From Ningiella ruwaisensis (GTDB lineage Bacteria > Pseudomonadota > Gammaproteobacteria > Enterobacterales > Alteromonadaceae), in NCBI RefSeq assembly GCF_004798935.1, contig NZ_RAHT01000010.1, forward strand, positions 24,537 through 88,536: a stretch of 64,000 nt of DNA. Direction: 5' to 3'. How positions within the stretch are numbered: position 1 is the stretch's first letter; every line of letters starts with the position of its first letter. Shown in pieces: positions 28,451 through 38,500 of the stretch. The notes beneath the pieces are model-generated. The model made no database searches and was not told where the DNA came from. It saw only the letters and a program-made list of their open reading frames with translations. Made by a program: the position numbers and the translations under genes.

Positions 28451-29767
28451 TTAGTCTTGCGAATACATGTAATCAAGCGTCATGTTGGTCAGCAGTTTAA
28501 CGCCAAGTTTCATACCACTATCGTCAACAAAGAACTCAGGAGTGTGATGCGCCGGAGACTCTTCTTCGGGTACATCAAGTGGTTTTCCTCCAACCCAAAG
28601 ATAAACGCCTGGGACTTCTTGCTGGAAAAATGAAAAATCCTCTGCACCTGTGACTGGTTTTGAGTTGATGACGTTTTCAGCCCCTGCTGTTCGAACCAAA
28701 GTTGGCAGCATCTGATCCATCAAATCATGATCGTTAAATGTAATTGGATAGTTGTAGTCTAATGGTAAAATCACTTCTGCCTCTGCACGCATGCTCTCTG
28801 CAATTCCCTTTACTTTGCGCGGTATTGCTTCGTACATGTGCTCGCGAGCGGCTTCGTTTAAAGTACGAATAGTGCCTACCATTTCTACTTCCATAGGGAT
28901 TATATTGGAGCGATTGCCTCCATGAATTGAACCTATTGTGACAACCGCTGCATCATCAATTACTTTAATTTCTCGGCTAACAATTGTTTGCAATGCCATG
29001 ATGATTTGAGCAGACGTGGTGATTGGATCAACACTTTTCCATGGATAGGCACCGTGAGCCTGTTTGCCTTTTACAATAATTTTAAATGGGTCCACCGCTG
29101 CCATAATCCCGCCATGACGATAGCGTACAGTTCCTACATCAGTGTTGGCGCTGATGTGCAAACCAAAAATAACATCCACGTCTGGATTTTTTAATACGCC
29201 TTCTTCTACCATCACCTCAGCACCACCGCGCTCACCGGCAGGAGCGCCTTCTTCAGCTGGCTGGAAAATAAATTTTACCTTCCCTTTTAACTGATCTTTC
29301 ATACCTGTAAGAATTTCTGCGGCCCCCATGAGCATAGCAACATGTGTATCGTGTCCACAGGCATGCATAACTGGCACCTGCTTACCGTCCAACTCACCCA
29401 TTTGAACAGATTTGAAAGGCAGATCATTTTCCTCTTTTACCGGTAAACCATCCATATCTGCACGCAGGGCTACCGTTGGTCCTGGCTTTCCGGAATCGAG
29501 CACAGCAACAACACCGGTAATCGCTACGCCAGTCTCAACTTCAAGCCCAAGCTCTCGTACGTGCTTTTCGATATATTTTGCCGTCTCAAATTCGCGGTTT
29601 GACAGTTCCGGATACTGATGAAGGTGATGGCGCCATTTTATAACCTTTGGTTCAATTTCAGTGGCTTTTTCTTCAATCAGTTTCCCATCTATCGGGCTTG
29701 CTGCATAAGTCAGTGGCGTGATGAAGAAACAACACAAACCAAACAGCTTTAAATTTCGTAAGTTCAT
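28451..29767 (-). CDS. M20-family amidohydrolase (hippurate hydrolase/IAA-amino acid hydrolase group), exported
   Basis: 438-residue metal-dependent amidohydrolase with a signal peptide (LFGLCCFFITPLTYAAS). Metal-site marks are MHACGHDTHVAMLMGAA near residue 125 and QPAEEGAPAGERGGAEVM near residue 160; VTGAEDFSFFQ is near the C-terminus. The group hydrolyses N-acyl amino acids or small amide conjugates; the periplasmic form suggests peptide or conjugate scavenging. The substrate is not known. It is divergent from the tricorn-like gene. Confidence 0.88.
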   Translation of the reverse strand: MNLRNLKLFGLCCFFITPLTYAASPIDGKLIEEKATEIEPKVIKWRHHLHQYPELSNREFETAKYIEKHVRELGLEVETGVAITGVVAVLDSGKPGPTVALRADMDGLPVKEENDLPFKSVQMGELDGKQVPVMHACGHDTHVAMLMGAAEILTGMKDQLKGKVKFIFQPAEEGAPAGERGGAEVMVEEGVLKNPDVDVIFGLHISANTDVGTVRYRHGGIMAAVDPFKIIVKGKQAHGAYPWKSVDPITTSAQIIMALQTIVSREIKVIDDAAVVTIGSIHGGNRSNIIPMEVEMVGTIRTLNEAAREHMYEAIPRKVKGIAESMRAEAEVILPLDYNYPITFNDHDLMDQMLPTLVRTAGAENVINSKPVTGAEDFSFFQQEVPGVYLWVGGKPLDVPEEESPAHHTPEFFVDDSGMKLGVKLLTNMTLDYMYSQD

Positions 29768-30099
29768 TGTAATTTTCCCTGTGTGTTATTTTTATTTATT
29801 TCAGCCCGCACCTTTAAGCTCAGCGTTGGCGCATATTGTGCGTAGAATCAATAACATTTACATTAGCGCATTAATGGAAAATATACTAACGCAATTTGGA
29901 TAGGGCGAGTTCTGGTTTGCAGTTAAGAAAGTGCAGTTCTATTCGCTTGGTCTTGAGCAAGCAATAGATTTGTAAGAATCTCAATACGCAAAATCTTAGA
30001 ACTTTGACTAAATACTACAAACTCGAATATGCTTTAACACTTTCAAACAACAGTCTCGGGCAAAGTGATAGGCTGAAAACAAAAGATAAGAAGAAAAAG
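29768..30099. other. divergent intergenic region, M20 hydrolase / tricorn-like protease
   Basis: A 332-base AT-rich spacer with the promoters of both genes. A plus-strand frame from 30004 extends the protease but adds non-signal residues, so I treat it as leader. No repeat, RNA gene or further ORF is supported. Confidence 0.5.
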
Positions 30100-33000
30100 A
30101 TGAACGTAAAACCGCAAACTCGACTAATGCAACTATTTTTTCGTGCTTTAATTTGTGTCATTTGCTTACATATTCCTGTTTTGGCTTCCGCGCAAACAGA
30201 GCAGCTCGCCTATTATCAACAGCCCGCCATTTTTGATGAACAAGTGGTCTTCGCTTCGCAAGGTGATTTGTGGTTAGTAAACACACACTCTGAAAAAGAC
30301 GGTAACACGCAATTTGCAAAGCGTTTGACCTCGCACATCAATGTTGAAAGTAATCCGCACATCTCACCAAATGGTGAGCAACTTGCCTTTTTAGCTGACT
30401 ATCATGGTCAGGATGCCATCTACGTGATGCCAATTCGCGGCGGTCTTGCTAAACAAGTCAGTTTTGAAATGAGTAACGTGAAACTGCAAGGCTGGATAGA
30501 CGAGTCGCGCATATTGTATAGCACCGCTAGCGACACTGGCATGCACAACAGTTGGGTGTTGAAAATCGTTGATACACTAACGCTCAATGTGGATGAGCTT
30601 CCTCTGTCTGACGCCGTTCAAGGCGTATTATCTGCCAATGACATTCTGTACTTTGTGCAGTTTGGCCTGCAAATATCTAACGATAATGCCAACCATTATA
30701 AAGGTGGTGGTAAAGGCGAGCTTTGGAAGTTTGAGTTAAATAAAGATAAGGAAGCTCAGCAATTAAGCGCATCTCACGAAGGCTCGATTCATTCTCCCAT
30801 GCTCCATGGTGGTCGCGTTTTCTTTGTCAGTAATCAGACCGGAATCGATAATATTTACTCAATGGATTCACAAGGTGGCGATCTGACGCAACACAGCTTT
30901 TTTGAAGATTTTGCGGTGCGCAGCCCTTATCTGCATAAAGGTAAGATTGCTTTTCAGCATGGCGCGGATATAAAAGTATTCGATATTGAACAAGGCGAAG
31001 TTCAAACCGTGAATATTGCGCTTCAGTCTGACTTTGCTTCTTTAAAAACGCAATTTATTAATAAGCCCCTCGCTTATTTAGACAGCGCAAGCATTGCACA
31101 TGATGGCAGTAAGACGCTGGTTACCGCAAGAGGGAGAATGGCAATCGCAAGTACGGATGCAAAGCGCTTAATCAAGGTCAATACCAACCCTCGAGCACGC
31201 GTACGTCATGGCATATTATCCAAAGATGGAGATCACGTGTATGCCGTTAGCGATTTTACCGGTGAATATGAAATTTGGCAGTTTGATGCCTACGGCTACA
31301 GCGAAGCAAAACAACTGACCAATGACGGTTCGACCTTTCGAAGTGCATTGTTTTTATCGCCTGACGGGAAACATCTTGTTCATACCGATAGTAAAGGGCG
31401 CTTGTATATTCTCGAACTTGAAAGCGGGAAAAACAGTCTTGTGCTTAGCAACCTATCAAGCGGATATGTTGATAATATAAGCTTCTCAAGTGATAGTAAG
31501 TTGCTTTCATTTGCCTACACTCAGCGATTTTCAGAACGCCCGCGCGTCTTTTTGTACGACATAGCAAATAAAAAATCGGCTTTTCTTACCAGTGGGAAAT
31601 ATAGCGCAGCTTCGCCCGTATTTGGACCTGATGATAAATGGTTATACTTCCTGTCGGACCGCGCATTTAACGCAAGTCCGGGCTCTCCCTGGGGCGATAG
31701 AAATATGGGTCAGAGCTTTAGTGATCGCACACAGATTTTTGCGATCTCGCTTGATAAAGATGCGCGCTTCCCTTTCGCTATGCCAAGTGAACTAGACAAA
31801 AATACCGAAAACGAATCTGAAAAGAGCGCTGAGCAACAAAGCGACATTAAAGAAACAAACAAAAAGGAATCAAATAAAGAGCAAACCGAAAAGGCGGTAA
31901 ACGTTGACTGGAATGGCATCGAACAGCGCCTGTGGCAAGTGGACGTCCCCGCTGGCGACTACAATCAACTTTTTGCCAGTTCATCCCATCTTTTTGTGAC
32001 ACAAAGCACTGGCAGAGGAAGCGCAAACCTTAAAGCCATAAAATATGGCTATTCAGAAAAGCTGGATTTAGTGACCGAAGGCGTTAGTGATGTAAAAATA
32101 TCGGGTAACAAAGAGCACTTGCTTATCCAAAAAGCGCGGGGTGAAAGTGCCCAGTTCTTTGTAACGGCTGCTAATGGATTGTTTCCAAAAGATACCAGTG
32201 AAACAAGCGTTAAACTTGGCAATTGGCAACTGGCGATTTCGCCTCAACAAGAATGGCTTCAGATGTTCAACGACGCGTGGTTGATGCACCGAGATGCTTT
32301 TTTTGATGCCGATATGCGTGGCATAGACTGGCCAGCCCTAAAAGAAAAATATCTGCCTCTTGTGAAGCGAATTACGGAGCGCTCTGAACTAAACGATATC
32401 TTTAAGCAAATGATGGGCGAGCTTAATGCTTTACATTCTCAGGTGCGAGGTGGACAGATACAGGAAGACCAAAATGCGCCAAAAATGGCCACATTGGGCG
32501 CTGTCTATAAAGAAACACAAAACGGCATACAAATCATCCGTATTTACGACTTTGACCGAGAGCTCATCTTTCATGCACCGCCATTGGCAAAGCCAGGTGT
32601 TGATGTCAGAGAAGGCGATATCATTACTGCAGTTAATGGACAAGATGTTGAAAACATTGCACAGTTGCACCAAGCCTTATTAAATACCGCAAACCAGCAG
32701 GTTTTGTTAGATTTGCAACGAGGGAAAGACCGCGTGCAGCAAATTGTTATCCCGGAGGCGGCCGGAAATGAAGCACGTTTCAGGTATCATGACTGGACAC
32801 AAAGAAATCTTGCTAAAGTCTCTAAAGCCGATACCAATATTGGTTACCTTCATCTGTACGCGATGGGCGCCAACGATTTAGCCAGTTTTGCCCGTGAATT
32901 TTATGCGCAGTATGATAAACCCGCCCTCATTATTGATGTCAGGCGAAATCGGGGTGGCAATATCGACAGCGTTATCATTGAAAAACTGCTGCGTAGAGCC

Positions 33001-33465
33001 TGGTCATTCTGGCAATCTCCAAACGGCGAAAAAAGCACAAATATGCAGCAAACTTTTAGAGGGCATCTTGTTGTTCTGGCGGATGAGTTTACCTATTCAG
33101 ATGGCGAAACATTCACTGCGGGCATAAAGGCGCTTAACTTAGGTACTGTCATCGGAAAACAAACCGCTGGCGCAGGCGTGTGGTTAAGCGGAGGAAATAA
33201 TGTTGTCGACGGCGGCATTGCACGCGTGGCTCAATACCCTGTTTACGCCATGGATGGTCGCTGGATAACAGAAGGACGAGGTATTAGCCCAGATATCGAA
33301 GTGGCAAACTTTCCGCATGCTACTTATCAAGGTAAAGATGCGCAGTTAGATGCGGCCATTAATTATTTGCAAAATAAATTAAAGGAGCAACCTATTGAAG
33401 ACTATAATGCCTTGCCTTTTCCTCCAGTAAACGAAGCTGCGGACGATATAAAGAGCACAAAATAA
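30100..33465 (+). CDS. tricorn-like S41 protease with beta-propeller domains, exported
   Basis: 1121-residue protein with a signal peptide (LMQLFFRALICVICLHIPVLASA). The N-terminal half carries WD/TolB-like propeller repeats (SPNGEQLAFLAD, SPDGKHLVHTDSKGRLYILEL). A Glu/Lys/Asn-rich linker occurs near residues 568-600. The C-terminal half has a tricorn core region, a PDZ domain (about 815-900) and an S41 tail with catalytic marks: a histidine in GELNALHSQVRGG and the serine in LADEFTYSDGETF. Tricorn relatives trim oligopeptides to short fragments. The start at 30100 was chosen because it begins the signal peptide. A periplasmic peptide-degrading role is inferred. Confidence 0.9.
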   Translation: MNVKPQTRLMQLFFRALICVICLHIPVLASAQTEQLAYYQQPAIFDEQVVFASQGDLWLVNTHSEKDGNTQFAKRLTSHINVESNPHISPNGEQLAFLADYHGQDAIYVMPIRGGLAKQVSFEMSNVKLQGWIDESRILYSTASDTGMHNSWVLKIVDTLTLNVDELPLSDAVQGVLSANDILYFVQFGLQISNDNANHYKGGGKGELWKFELNKDKEAQQLSASHEGSIHSPMLHGGRVFFVSNQTGIDNIYSMDSQGGDLTQHSFFEDFAVRSPYLHKGKIAFQHGADIKVFDIEQGEVQTVNIALQSDFASLKTQFINKPLAYLDSASIAHDGSKTLVTARGRMAIASTDAKRLIKVNTNPRARVRHGILSKDGDHVYAVSDFTGEYEIWQFDAYGYSEAKQLTNDGSTFRSALFLSPDGKHLVHTDSKGRLYILELESGKNSLVLSNLSSGYVDNISFSSDSKLLSFAYTQRFSERPRVFLYDIANKKSAFLTSGKYSAASPVFGPDDKWLYFLSDRAFNASPGSPWGDRNMGQSFSDRTQIFAISLDKDARFPFAMPSELDKNTENESEKSAEQQSDIKETNKKESNKEQTEKAVNVDWNGIEQRLWQVDVPAGDYNQLFASSSHLFVTQSTGRGSANLKAIKYGYSEKLDLVTEGVSDVKISGNKEHLLIQKARGESAQFFVTAANGLFPKDTSETSVKLGNWQLAISPQQEWLQMFNDAWLMHRDAFFDADMRGIDWPALKEKYLPLVKRITERSELNDIFKQMMGELNALHSQVRGGQIQEDQNAPKMATLGAVYKETQNGIQIIRIYDFDRELIFHAPPLAKPGVDVREGDIITAVNGQDVENIAQLHQALLNTANQQVLLDLQRGKDRVQQIVIPEAAGNEARFRYHDWTQRNLAKVSKADTNIGYLHLYAMGANDLASFAREFYAQYDKPALIIDVRRNRGGNIDSVIIEKLLRRAWSFWQSPNGEKSTNMQQTFRGHLVVLADEFTYSDGETFTAGIKALNLGTVIGKQTAGAGVWLSGGNNVVDGGIARVAQYPVYAMDGRWITEGRGISPDIEVANFPHATYQGKDAQLDAAINYLQNKLKEQPIEDYNALPFPPVNEAADDIKSTK

Positions 33466-33481
33466 AAGGTTTAATTAGTTA

Positions 33482-33521
33482 GCTTAAGTTAAACGCTGCT
33501 TAAGTTTAACGCTGCTTAAAT
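33482..33521. repeat. 2.5 copies of a 16-bp tandem repeat
   Basis: Units at 33482-33497 and 33498-33513 differ in one base (GCTTAAGTT[A/T]AACGCT); a third partial copy runs to 33521. It lies between the protease stop and the SMP-30-like start, probably replication slippage. Confidence 0.85.
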
Positions 33522-33551
33522 GAAAACTAGCAAGCGAACACGGGACGCGAA

Positions 33552-34607
33552 ATGAAGAAAATTCTTGGCGCAATAATTATTTTATTGGTGCTCTTATTGG
33601 GCATTTTATATGCTATCTCGCCAGTGCGACCAGTGGCGTGGCAGCCCGATGCCAATGCTGGGCTGAAAAATATGTTTATGCGAAATAATGAAGCAGACAG
33701 CGTTCAGATTGTTGGACAAAACCGCTTACCCGCGCCAGAAGACATCACGGTATCCGACAACGGTGTTTTGTTTACAGGTTTGGAAAATGGTGACATTGTT
33801 TCTTTTCCGGTATCAGATCCTGCAAACATAACTGTTATCGCCAACACTGGCGGCAGGCCTTTAGGTGTGCGTATCGACAAACAAGGTGATTTAATTGTAT
33901 CAGATGCAATTAAAGGCCTGCTAAAAGTCAGCTTGGATGGAACAGTCACCACCCTTGTTGATTCTTTCCAAGGTAAGCCTTTGTTGTTGGTTGACCATCA
34001 TGACATTGCTGAAAATGGGGATATTTATTTCTCAAATGCGAGTAGTCGTTATGGTATGGAGACTTTTTTATATGACTTTATTGAAGCGAGCGCTACCGGA
34101 GAAGTTTATCGCTATTCACCCGACACAGGTGAAACTATCAAACTAATGGATGGACTGTTTTTTGCCAACGGTATTGCCTTAGGCCCTAACGATGACTACC
34201 TGTTGGTGACAGAAACCGGCAAATCAAGAATTTTGCGATACGATCTTGCTGGCAAAAATGCAGGCGAAACCAGCATATTTGCTACTAATTTGCCGGGCAT
34301 GCCTGATAATATCAGTTTTAACGATGAAGGGATTTTTTGGGTAGGCATGGTGAGCTTGCGAGATTGGCGCGTTGAAAATTTAGCAAACTATCCGTCACTT
34401 AGACGCATTGTGGGTGCCCTGCCATTAAAGTGGCTAGAGCCTACCGAGCATTACGGCTTTTTTGTTGGTTTTAACGAATATGGTCGAGTTGTTGCCAACT
34501 ATCAGTCCCCAGCAAAATACACGTCTATTACTTCAGTGTATGAGCATGAAGATAAACTATACATTGGCTCGCTTAAAATGAATGGCGTAGCGGTGCTTTC
34601 ACTTTAA
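33552..34607 (+). CDS. SMP-30/gluconolactonase/strictosidine-synthase-like beta-propeller protein, membrane anchored
   Basis: 351-residue protein with an N-terminal hydrophobic segment (ILGAIIILLVLLLGILYAIS) acting as signal anchor. The rest is a six-bladed propeller with LPAPEDITVSDNGVLFTG, LFFANGIALGPNDDYLLVTE and LPGMPDNISFNDEGIFWVG, the lactonase/strictosidine-synthase-like pattern with calcium ligands. The family hydrolyses lactones or esters; the substrate is unknown. Its stop lies 3 bases from the end of the convergent acyl-CoA dehydrogenase gene. Confidence 0.85.
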   Translation: MKKILGAIIILLVLLLGILYAISPVRPVAWQPDANAGLKNMFMRNNEADSVQIVGQNRLPAPEDITVSDNGVLFTGLENGDIVSFPVSDPANITVIANTGGRPLGVRIDKQGDLIVSDAIKGLLKVSLDGTVTTLVDSFQGKPLLLVDHHDIAENGDIYFSNASSRYGMETFLYDFIEASATGEVYRYSPDTGETIKLMDGLFFANGIALGPNDDYLLVTETGKSRILRYDLAGKNAGETSIFATNLPGMPDNISFNDEGIFWVGMVSLRDWRVENLANYPSLRRIVGALPLKWLEPTEHYGFFVGFNEYGRVVANYQSPAKYTSITSVYEHEDKLYIGSLKMNGVAVLSL

Positions 34608-34610
34608 TGC

Positions 34611-36272
34611 CTATAATTTAGGCATCGCTCGTTCGACAATTGCGGCTAAATCGATATCAGCGTTCAGTGTACCATATTGATGATATTGCTCACTTGCCAG
34701 TCTGCTTTCAATAAAAGCTTTTGCAATCGAATGTTCTCCATAAATCAACAAAGTGGCAGACTGCCACAAAAGCGCCAAATCTTCGATAATTCGTCTTGCG
34801 TGTACTTCAATATTGCTTTTGTCGTTTAATGCCTTTTGCATTCGGTCCAGGCGCTTATCAAAAAGACGATGTTTGCCGCTAACTTTCTCCAATTCTGCAA
34901 TCAAGGCGTTGAGCGTTTCTGGCTCACGATGCAAGACTCGTAATAAATCCAAACACTGCACATTACCTGATCCTTCCCAAATCGCATTGACCGGCGCCTC
35001 CCGATAAAGCCTGCTTAACACATTGTCGTTGACGTAAGCCACCCCACCGACACACTCCATTGCCTCATAAGTGTGTTGAATAGCACGTTTGCAGATCCAG
35101 TATTTTCCAATGGCGGTTGCGCTTCGTATAAGGGCCGCTTCTTCAGGATTTTCGATATTGTCGAGCGCATGCGCAATACGCATTGATATCGCCAGCGCAG
35201 CTTCAGCCTCAATTGCTAAGTCAGCCAGTACATTTAACATAAGCGCTTGCTCATGTAAGTTTTTTCCAAACGCTTGCCGATGCGAAGTGTGCCAGATGGC
35301 CTCTTTAGCCGCCTGCGCCATAAGTGCACTTGAACCTAACATACAATCATAACGCGTCAGCGCCACCATCTGAATAATAGTTTTTATGCCGCTACCTTCT
35401 TCACCGAGTAAGTAACCATGTGCACCACGAAACTCAATTTCAGAACTTGCGTTAGACTGATTGCCCAATTTATCTTTAAGGCGCTGAATATGAATCGGGT
35501 TCTTTGAGCCATCTTCTCGCCAGCGCGGCACTAAAAAACAAGACAAACGCTCTGCCACCTTGGCAAGCACTAAAAATCCATCGCACATTGGAGCCGAACA
35601 GAACCACTTGTGCCCCACCAGACTGTAAAGTTTGCCCGGACCCGCTTCTCTGATGGCACTTGCTCGCGTTGTATTGGCCCTTACATCAGAGCCACCTTGC
35701 TTTTCTGTCATCGCCATGCCGATGGTAACACCTTGTTTTTCAAACCAAGGTTTATTAGATGGGTCGTAGACTTTGCTCAAAATTTTTGGCAACCAGCGAG
35801 CGGCGACGTCTTTTTGTACCGAAATAGCAGGCACGCTAGCAAACGTCATTGTAAGTGGACAGCCTGAACCAGGATCGGCATGGGTATGCAAAAACGCCAT
35901 GGCACCTCGCACAACGTGCGCACCCGCTTTTGATGAGTTCCATGGTAAGCTGCAATGCGCATGTTCAATAGCGTGTGACATGAGCTGGTGATAGGCAGGA
36001 TGATAGTTTACTTGGTCTATTCTATGGCCAAATCGGTCGTGAGACTGAAATTCTGGATGATGTTTATTGGCAAGAAACCCCGCTTCTAATAGCTCATGCC
36101 CAACATGATAACCAAAATCGCGTAAGCTGAACTCACCCCACTGACCACCAAATTGATTAACCCAAAACTTAAGTATATGGTCTGCGTCAAAGGCATTGTA
36201 ATTTTCCAGCCCTTGCGCCTGATTAAATACCTCATGCGTGTCGGATTGTGCATTATTTTGCGTTTTGCTCAT
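34611..36272 (-). CDS. acyl-CoA dehydrogenase, AidB-like
   Basis: FAD-dependent protein of 553 residues. It matches the AidB group (about 540 residues) rather than ordinary acyl-CoA dehydrogenases (about 380): MTEKQGGSDVRANTT, LVGHKWFCSAPMCDGFLVLA, and YEAMECVGGVAYVNDNVLSRLYREAPVN with the AidB-style WEGSGNVQCLDLLR. In E. coli AidB is part of the adaptive response to alkylation and binds DNA; no ada or alkB gene is near. A C-terminal domain of about 110 residues follows the dehydrogenase core. Confidence 0.9.
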   Translation of the reverse strand: MSKTQNNAQSDTHEVFNQAQGLENYNAFDADHILKFWVNQFGGQWGEFSLRDFGYHVGHELLEAGFLANKHHPEFQSHDRFGHRIDQVNYHPAYHQLMSHAIEHAHCSLPWNSSKAGAHVVRGAMAFLHTHADPGSGCPLTMTFASVPAISVQKDVAARWLPKILSKVYDPSNKPWFEKQGVTIGMAMTEKQGGSDVRANTTRASAIREAGPGKLYSLVGHKWFCSAPMCDGFLVLAKVAERLSCFLVPRWREDGSKNPIHIQRLKDKLGNQSNASSEIEFRGAHGYLLGEEGSGIKTIIQMVALTRYDCMLGSSALMAQAAKEAIWHTSHRQAFGKNLHEQALMLNVLADLAIEAEAALAISMRIAHALDNIENPEEAALIRSATAIGKYWICKRAIQHTYEAMECVGGVAYVNDNVLSRLYREAPVNAIWEGSGNVQCLDLLRVLHREPETLNALIAELEKVSGKHRLFDKRLDRMQKALNDKSNIEVHARRIIEDLALLWQSATLLIYGEHSIAKAFIESRLASEQYHQYGTLNADIDLAAIVERAMPKL

Positions 36273-36360
36273 GCTTACATCGATATGCTTTTGATTAGTT
36301 TCTAAAGCTTAAGGTAAATTAAGAGTGGATGACAAGTTTTAGTAAAATGAAAAACAATAA

Positions 36361-36382
36361 AGCCCGCAACAGCGGGCTTATT
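36361..36382. terminator. bidirectional terminator between AidB-like gene and rho
   Basis: AAGCCCGC-aaca-GCGGGCTT hairpin flanked by A and T tracts. Lies after the rho stop on the minus strand. Confidence 0.85.
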
Positions 36383-36426
36383 ATCTAACATTAATATGGT
36401 TGTGGAATATGATGAATGCGTATTTC

Positions 36427-37692
36427 CTACCCTTTCTGCCGCTTCATAGAATCAAAAAACTCGTCGTTGGTTTTTGTCATCGACAGGCGACTGATAAGGA
36501 ACTCCATGGCGTCAATTTCCGACATTTCATGCACAATCTTGCGCAAAATCCACATCTTTTGAAGCTCTTCCTGCGTAGTAAGCAACTCTTCGCGACGTGT
36601 GCCGCTGCGGTTAAAGTCAATTGCAGGGAATACTCGTTTTTCAGCAATCTTACGGTTTAAGTGCAGCTCCATATTACCAGTGCCTTTAAACTCTTCGTAA
36701 ATCACTTCATCCATTTTTGAACCAGTATCGATAAGTGCAGTGGCGATAATGGTTAAGCTTCCGCCTTCCTCTACATTTCGGGCTGCACCAAAAAAGCGCT
36801 TGGGTTTGTGAAGCGCGTTAGCATCCACCCCACCCGTTAACACCTTACCTGACGATGGAATAACCGTATTGTATGCGCGCGCTAGACGTGTAATCGAATC
36901 CAGTAAAATCACCACGTCTTTTTTGTGCTCTACAAGGCGCTTGGCCTTTTCAATCACCATTTCAGCCACTTGAACATGCCGGCTAGCAGGCTCATCAAAG
37001 GTCGATGCTACTACTTCACCTTGCACCAAGCGCTGCATTTCAGTGACTTCTTCCGGGCGCTCATCAATGAGTAACACCATTAGCTGACACTCAGGATGAT
37101 TTGCCGCGATAGATTGCGCAATATTTTGCAAGAGCAGGGTTTTACCGGCTTTAGGCGGAGCGACAATCAAGCCACGTTGTCCACAGCCTACCGGTGAAGC
37201 TAAGTCTAATACTCGCGCGGTAATATCTTCAGTACTGCCGTTTCCACGCTCCATGCGTAAACGCTGGTTAGCATGTAGAGGGGTAAGGTTTTCAAAAAGG
37301 ATTTTACTGCGGGAGTTTTCAGGTTTGTCGAAGTTAACTTCTCTGATCTTTAATAGGGCAAAATAACGTTCACTGTCTTTTGGCGGACGTATCTTGCCAG
37401 AAATCGTGTCGCCAGTTCGCAAGTTAAATCGGCGTATTTGGCTTGGCGAAACGTAGATATCATCTGGGCCCGCCAAATAAGATGAGTCGCTTGAACGCAG
37501 AAAACCAAATCCGTCTTGGAGTATTTCTAATACACCATCGCCGAAAATATCCTCACCGCCTTTTGCGTGCGCTTTGAGGATTGAGAAAATAATGTCTTGT
37601 TTGCGAGCTCTGGCGAGGCTTTCGAGGCCCATCTGTTCTGCAAGTGCGACGAGTTCATTAATGGGCTTTTGTTTCAGTTCAGTTAAATTCAT
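36427..37692 (-). CDS. rho: transcription termination factor Rho
   Basis: 421-residue hexameric RNA helicase. The N-terminal domain has the RNA-binding cold-shock-like part ([23 protein letters not shown]). The Walker A is [11 protein letters not shown], Walker [11 protein letters not shown], and [14 protein letters not shown] is a Rho signature. The gene stands next to trxA and rhlB as in E. coli and many gammaproteobacteria, but on the opposite strand to rhlB. Confidence 0.98.
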   Translation of the reverse strand: MNLTELKQKPINELVALAEQMGLESLARARKQDIIFSILKAHAKGGEDIFGDGVLEILQDGFGFLRSSDSSYLAGPDDIYVSPSQIRRFNLRTGDTISGKIRPPKDSERYFALLKIREVNFDKPENSRSKILFENLTPLHANQRLRMERGNGSTEDITARVLDLASPVGCGQRGLIVAPPKAGKTLLLQNIAQSIAANHPECQLMVLLIDERPEEVTEMQRLVQGEVVASTFDEPASRHVQVAEMVIEKAKRLVEHKKDVVILLDSITRLARAYNTVIPSSGKVLTGGVDANALHKPKRFFGAARNVEEGGSLTIIATALIDTGSKMDEVIYEEFKGTGNMELHLNRKIAEKRVFPAIDFNRSGTRREELLTTQEELQKMWILRKIVHEMSEIDAMEFLISRLSMTKTNDEFFDSMKRQKG

Positions 37693-37940
37693 GTTGGTGG
37701 GTCTTTAGTAGTTGTATAGACAAACGAATGTTTTTTGCTTGTAGAGTTTATTGATTGATTTACATTTTATAATCGACATCGACAAAGAGCGCATCAAAGC
37801 CATCAAACAATAGTTGCAGGCGATGAGTTTAGTATGAAATGCCCGAAGGCGAAGCGATTACACTTGGTGAGTGCGTTAAAGGTAGCACCTAAATTAGTTA
37901 TCGTCCAGTTTTACATAGCATTTAGTATAAAAGATCAAAT

Positions 37941-38000
37941 AAAAAAGCCAATTCCCATTATTTGCAGGGCAATCTACCTGCGTTTAAGAGAATTGACTTT
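37941..38000 (-). terminator. terminator after trxA, upstream of rho
   Basis: On the minus strand AAAGTCAATTC pairs with GAATTGGCTTT (one mismatch), with a nested GCAGG/CCTGC hairpin, and is followed by a TTTTTTATTT tract. It ends trxA about 75 bases after its stop. The remaining 37693-37940 spacer holds the rho promoter and leader; the short plus-strand ORF here is not supported. Confidence 0.65.
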
Positions 38001-38024
38001 GTATATTTACCACTTTGATAGTTC

Positions 38025-38052
38025 CCTTTACTAATTAACCTTTACTAATTAA
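38025..38052. repeat. exact 14-bp tandem direct repeat
   Basis: CCTTTACTAATTAA at 38025-38038 is repeated at 38039-38052, between the trxA stop and its terminator. Confidence 0.9.
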
Positions 38053-38074
38053 TTAGCTCCGAAAACTTACCGGT

Positions 38075-38401
38075 TTAGATATTATCATCCAAAAATTCTT
38101 GAAGCTGAGCTTTAGATAAAGCGCCCACTTTGGTGGCAGCAACGCTTCCATTTTTAAATAAGAGCAAAGTGGGAATGCCGCGAATGCCATATTTAGGCGG
38201 TGTTTCATTATTTTCATCGACATTCAGCTTACCAACTGTTACTTTGCCTTCGTATTCGGTCGCGATTTCATCTAAAATGGGAGCGATCATCTTACAAGGG
38301 CCGCACCACTCTGCCCAAAAATCAACTAAAACAGGACCAGATGCGTTGATAACATCGGCTTCGAATTTTTCGTCACTTAATGCGATAATTTTGTCGCTCA
38401 T
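38075..38401 (-). CDS. trxA: thioredoxin 1
   Basis: 108-residue disulfide reductase. The active site is WCGPCK in [29 protein letters not shown] contains the cis-proline. The start at 38401 is supported by GGAGAA upstream; an in-frame ATG further upstream adds seven residues foreign to the family. It diverges from rhlB. Confidence 0.97.
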   Translation of the reverse strand: MSDKIIALSDEKFEADVINASGPVLVDFWAEWCGPCKMIAPILDEIATEYEGKVTVGKLNVDENNETPPKYGIRGIPTLLLFKNGSVAATKVGALSKAQLQEFLDDNI

Positions 38402-38500
38402 TCTTTTCTCCAATTTAGGCAATAATCTGAGGTTTTCAGATTTACCTAATAGTGTTATATAGATCCGGTTTTCAATGCAAGCAATGATAAGCTATAAGCT

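Noticed and set aside
30004..30099. Upstream extension of the tricorn-like protease frame
   Set aside because: Adds 32 polar residues before a clear signal peptide, so it is treated as leader DNA.
37834..38034. Plus-strand frame of 66 codons between rho and trxA
   Set aside because: It covers the trxA terminator hairpin on the other strand, has no ribosome binding site and an unconvincing composition.
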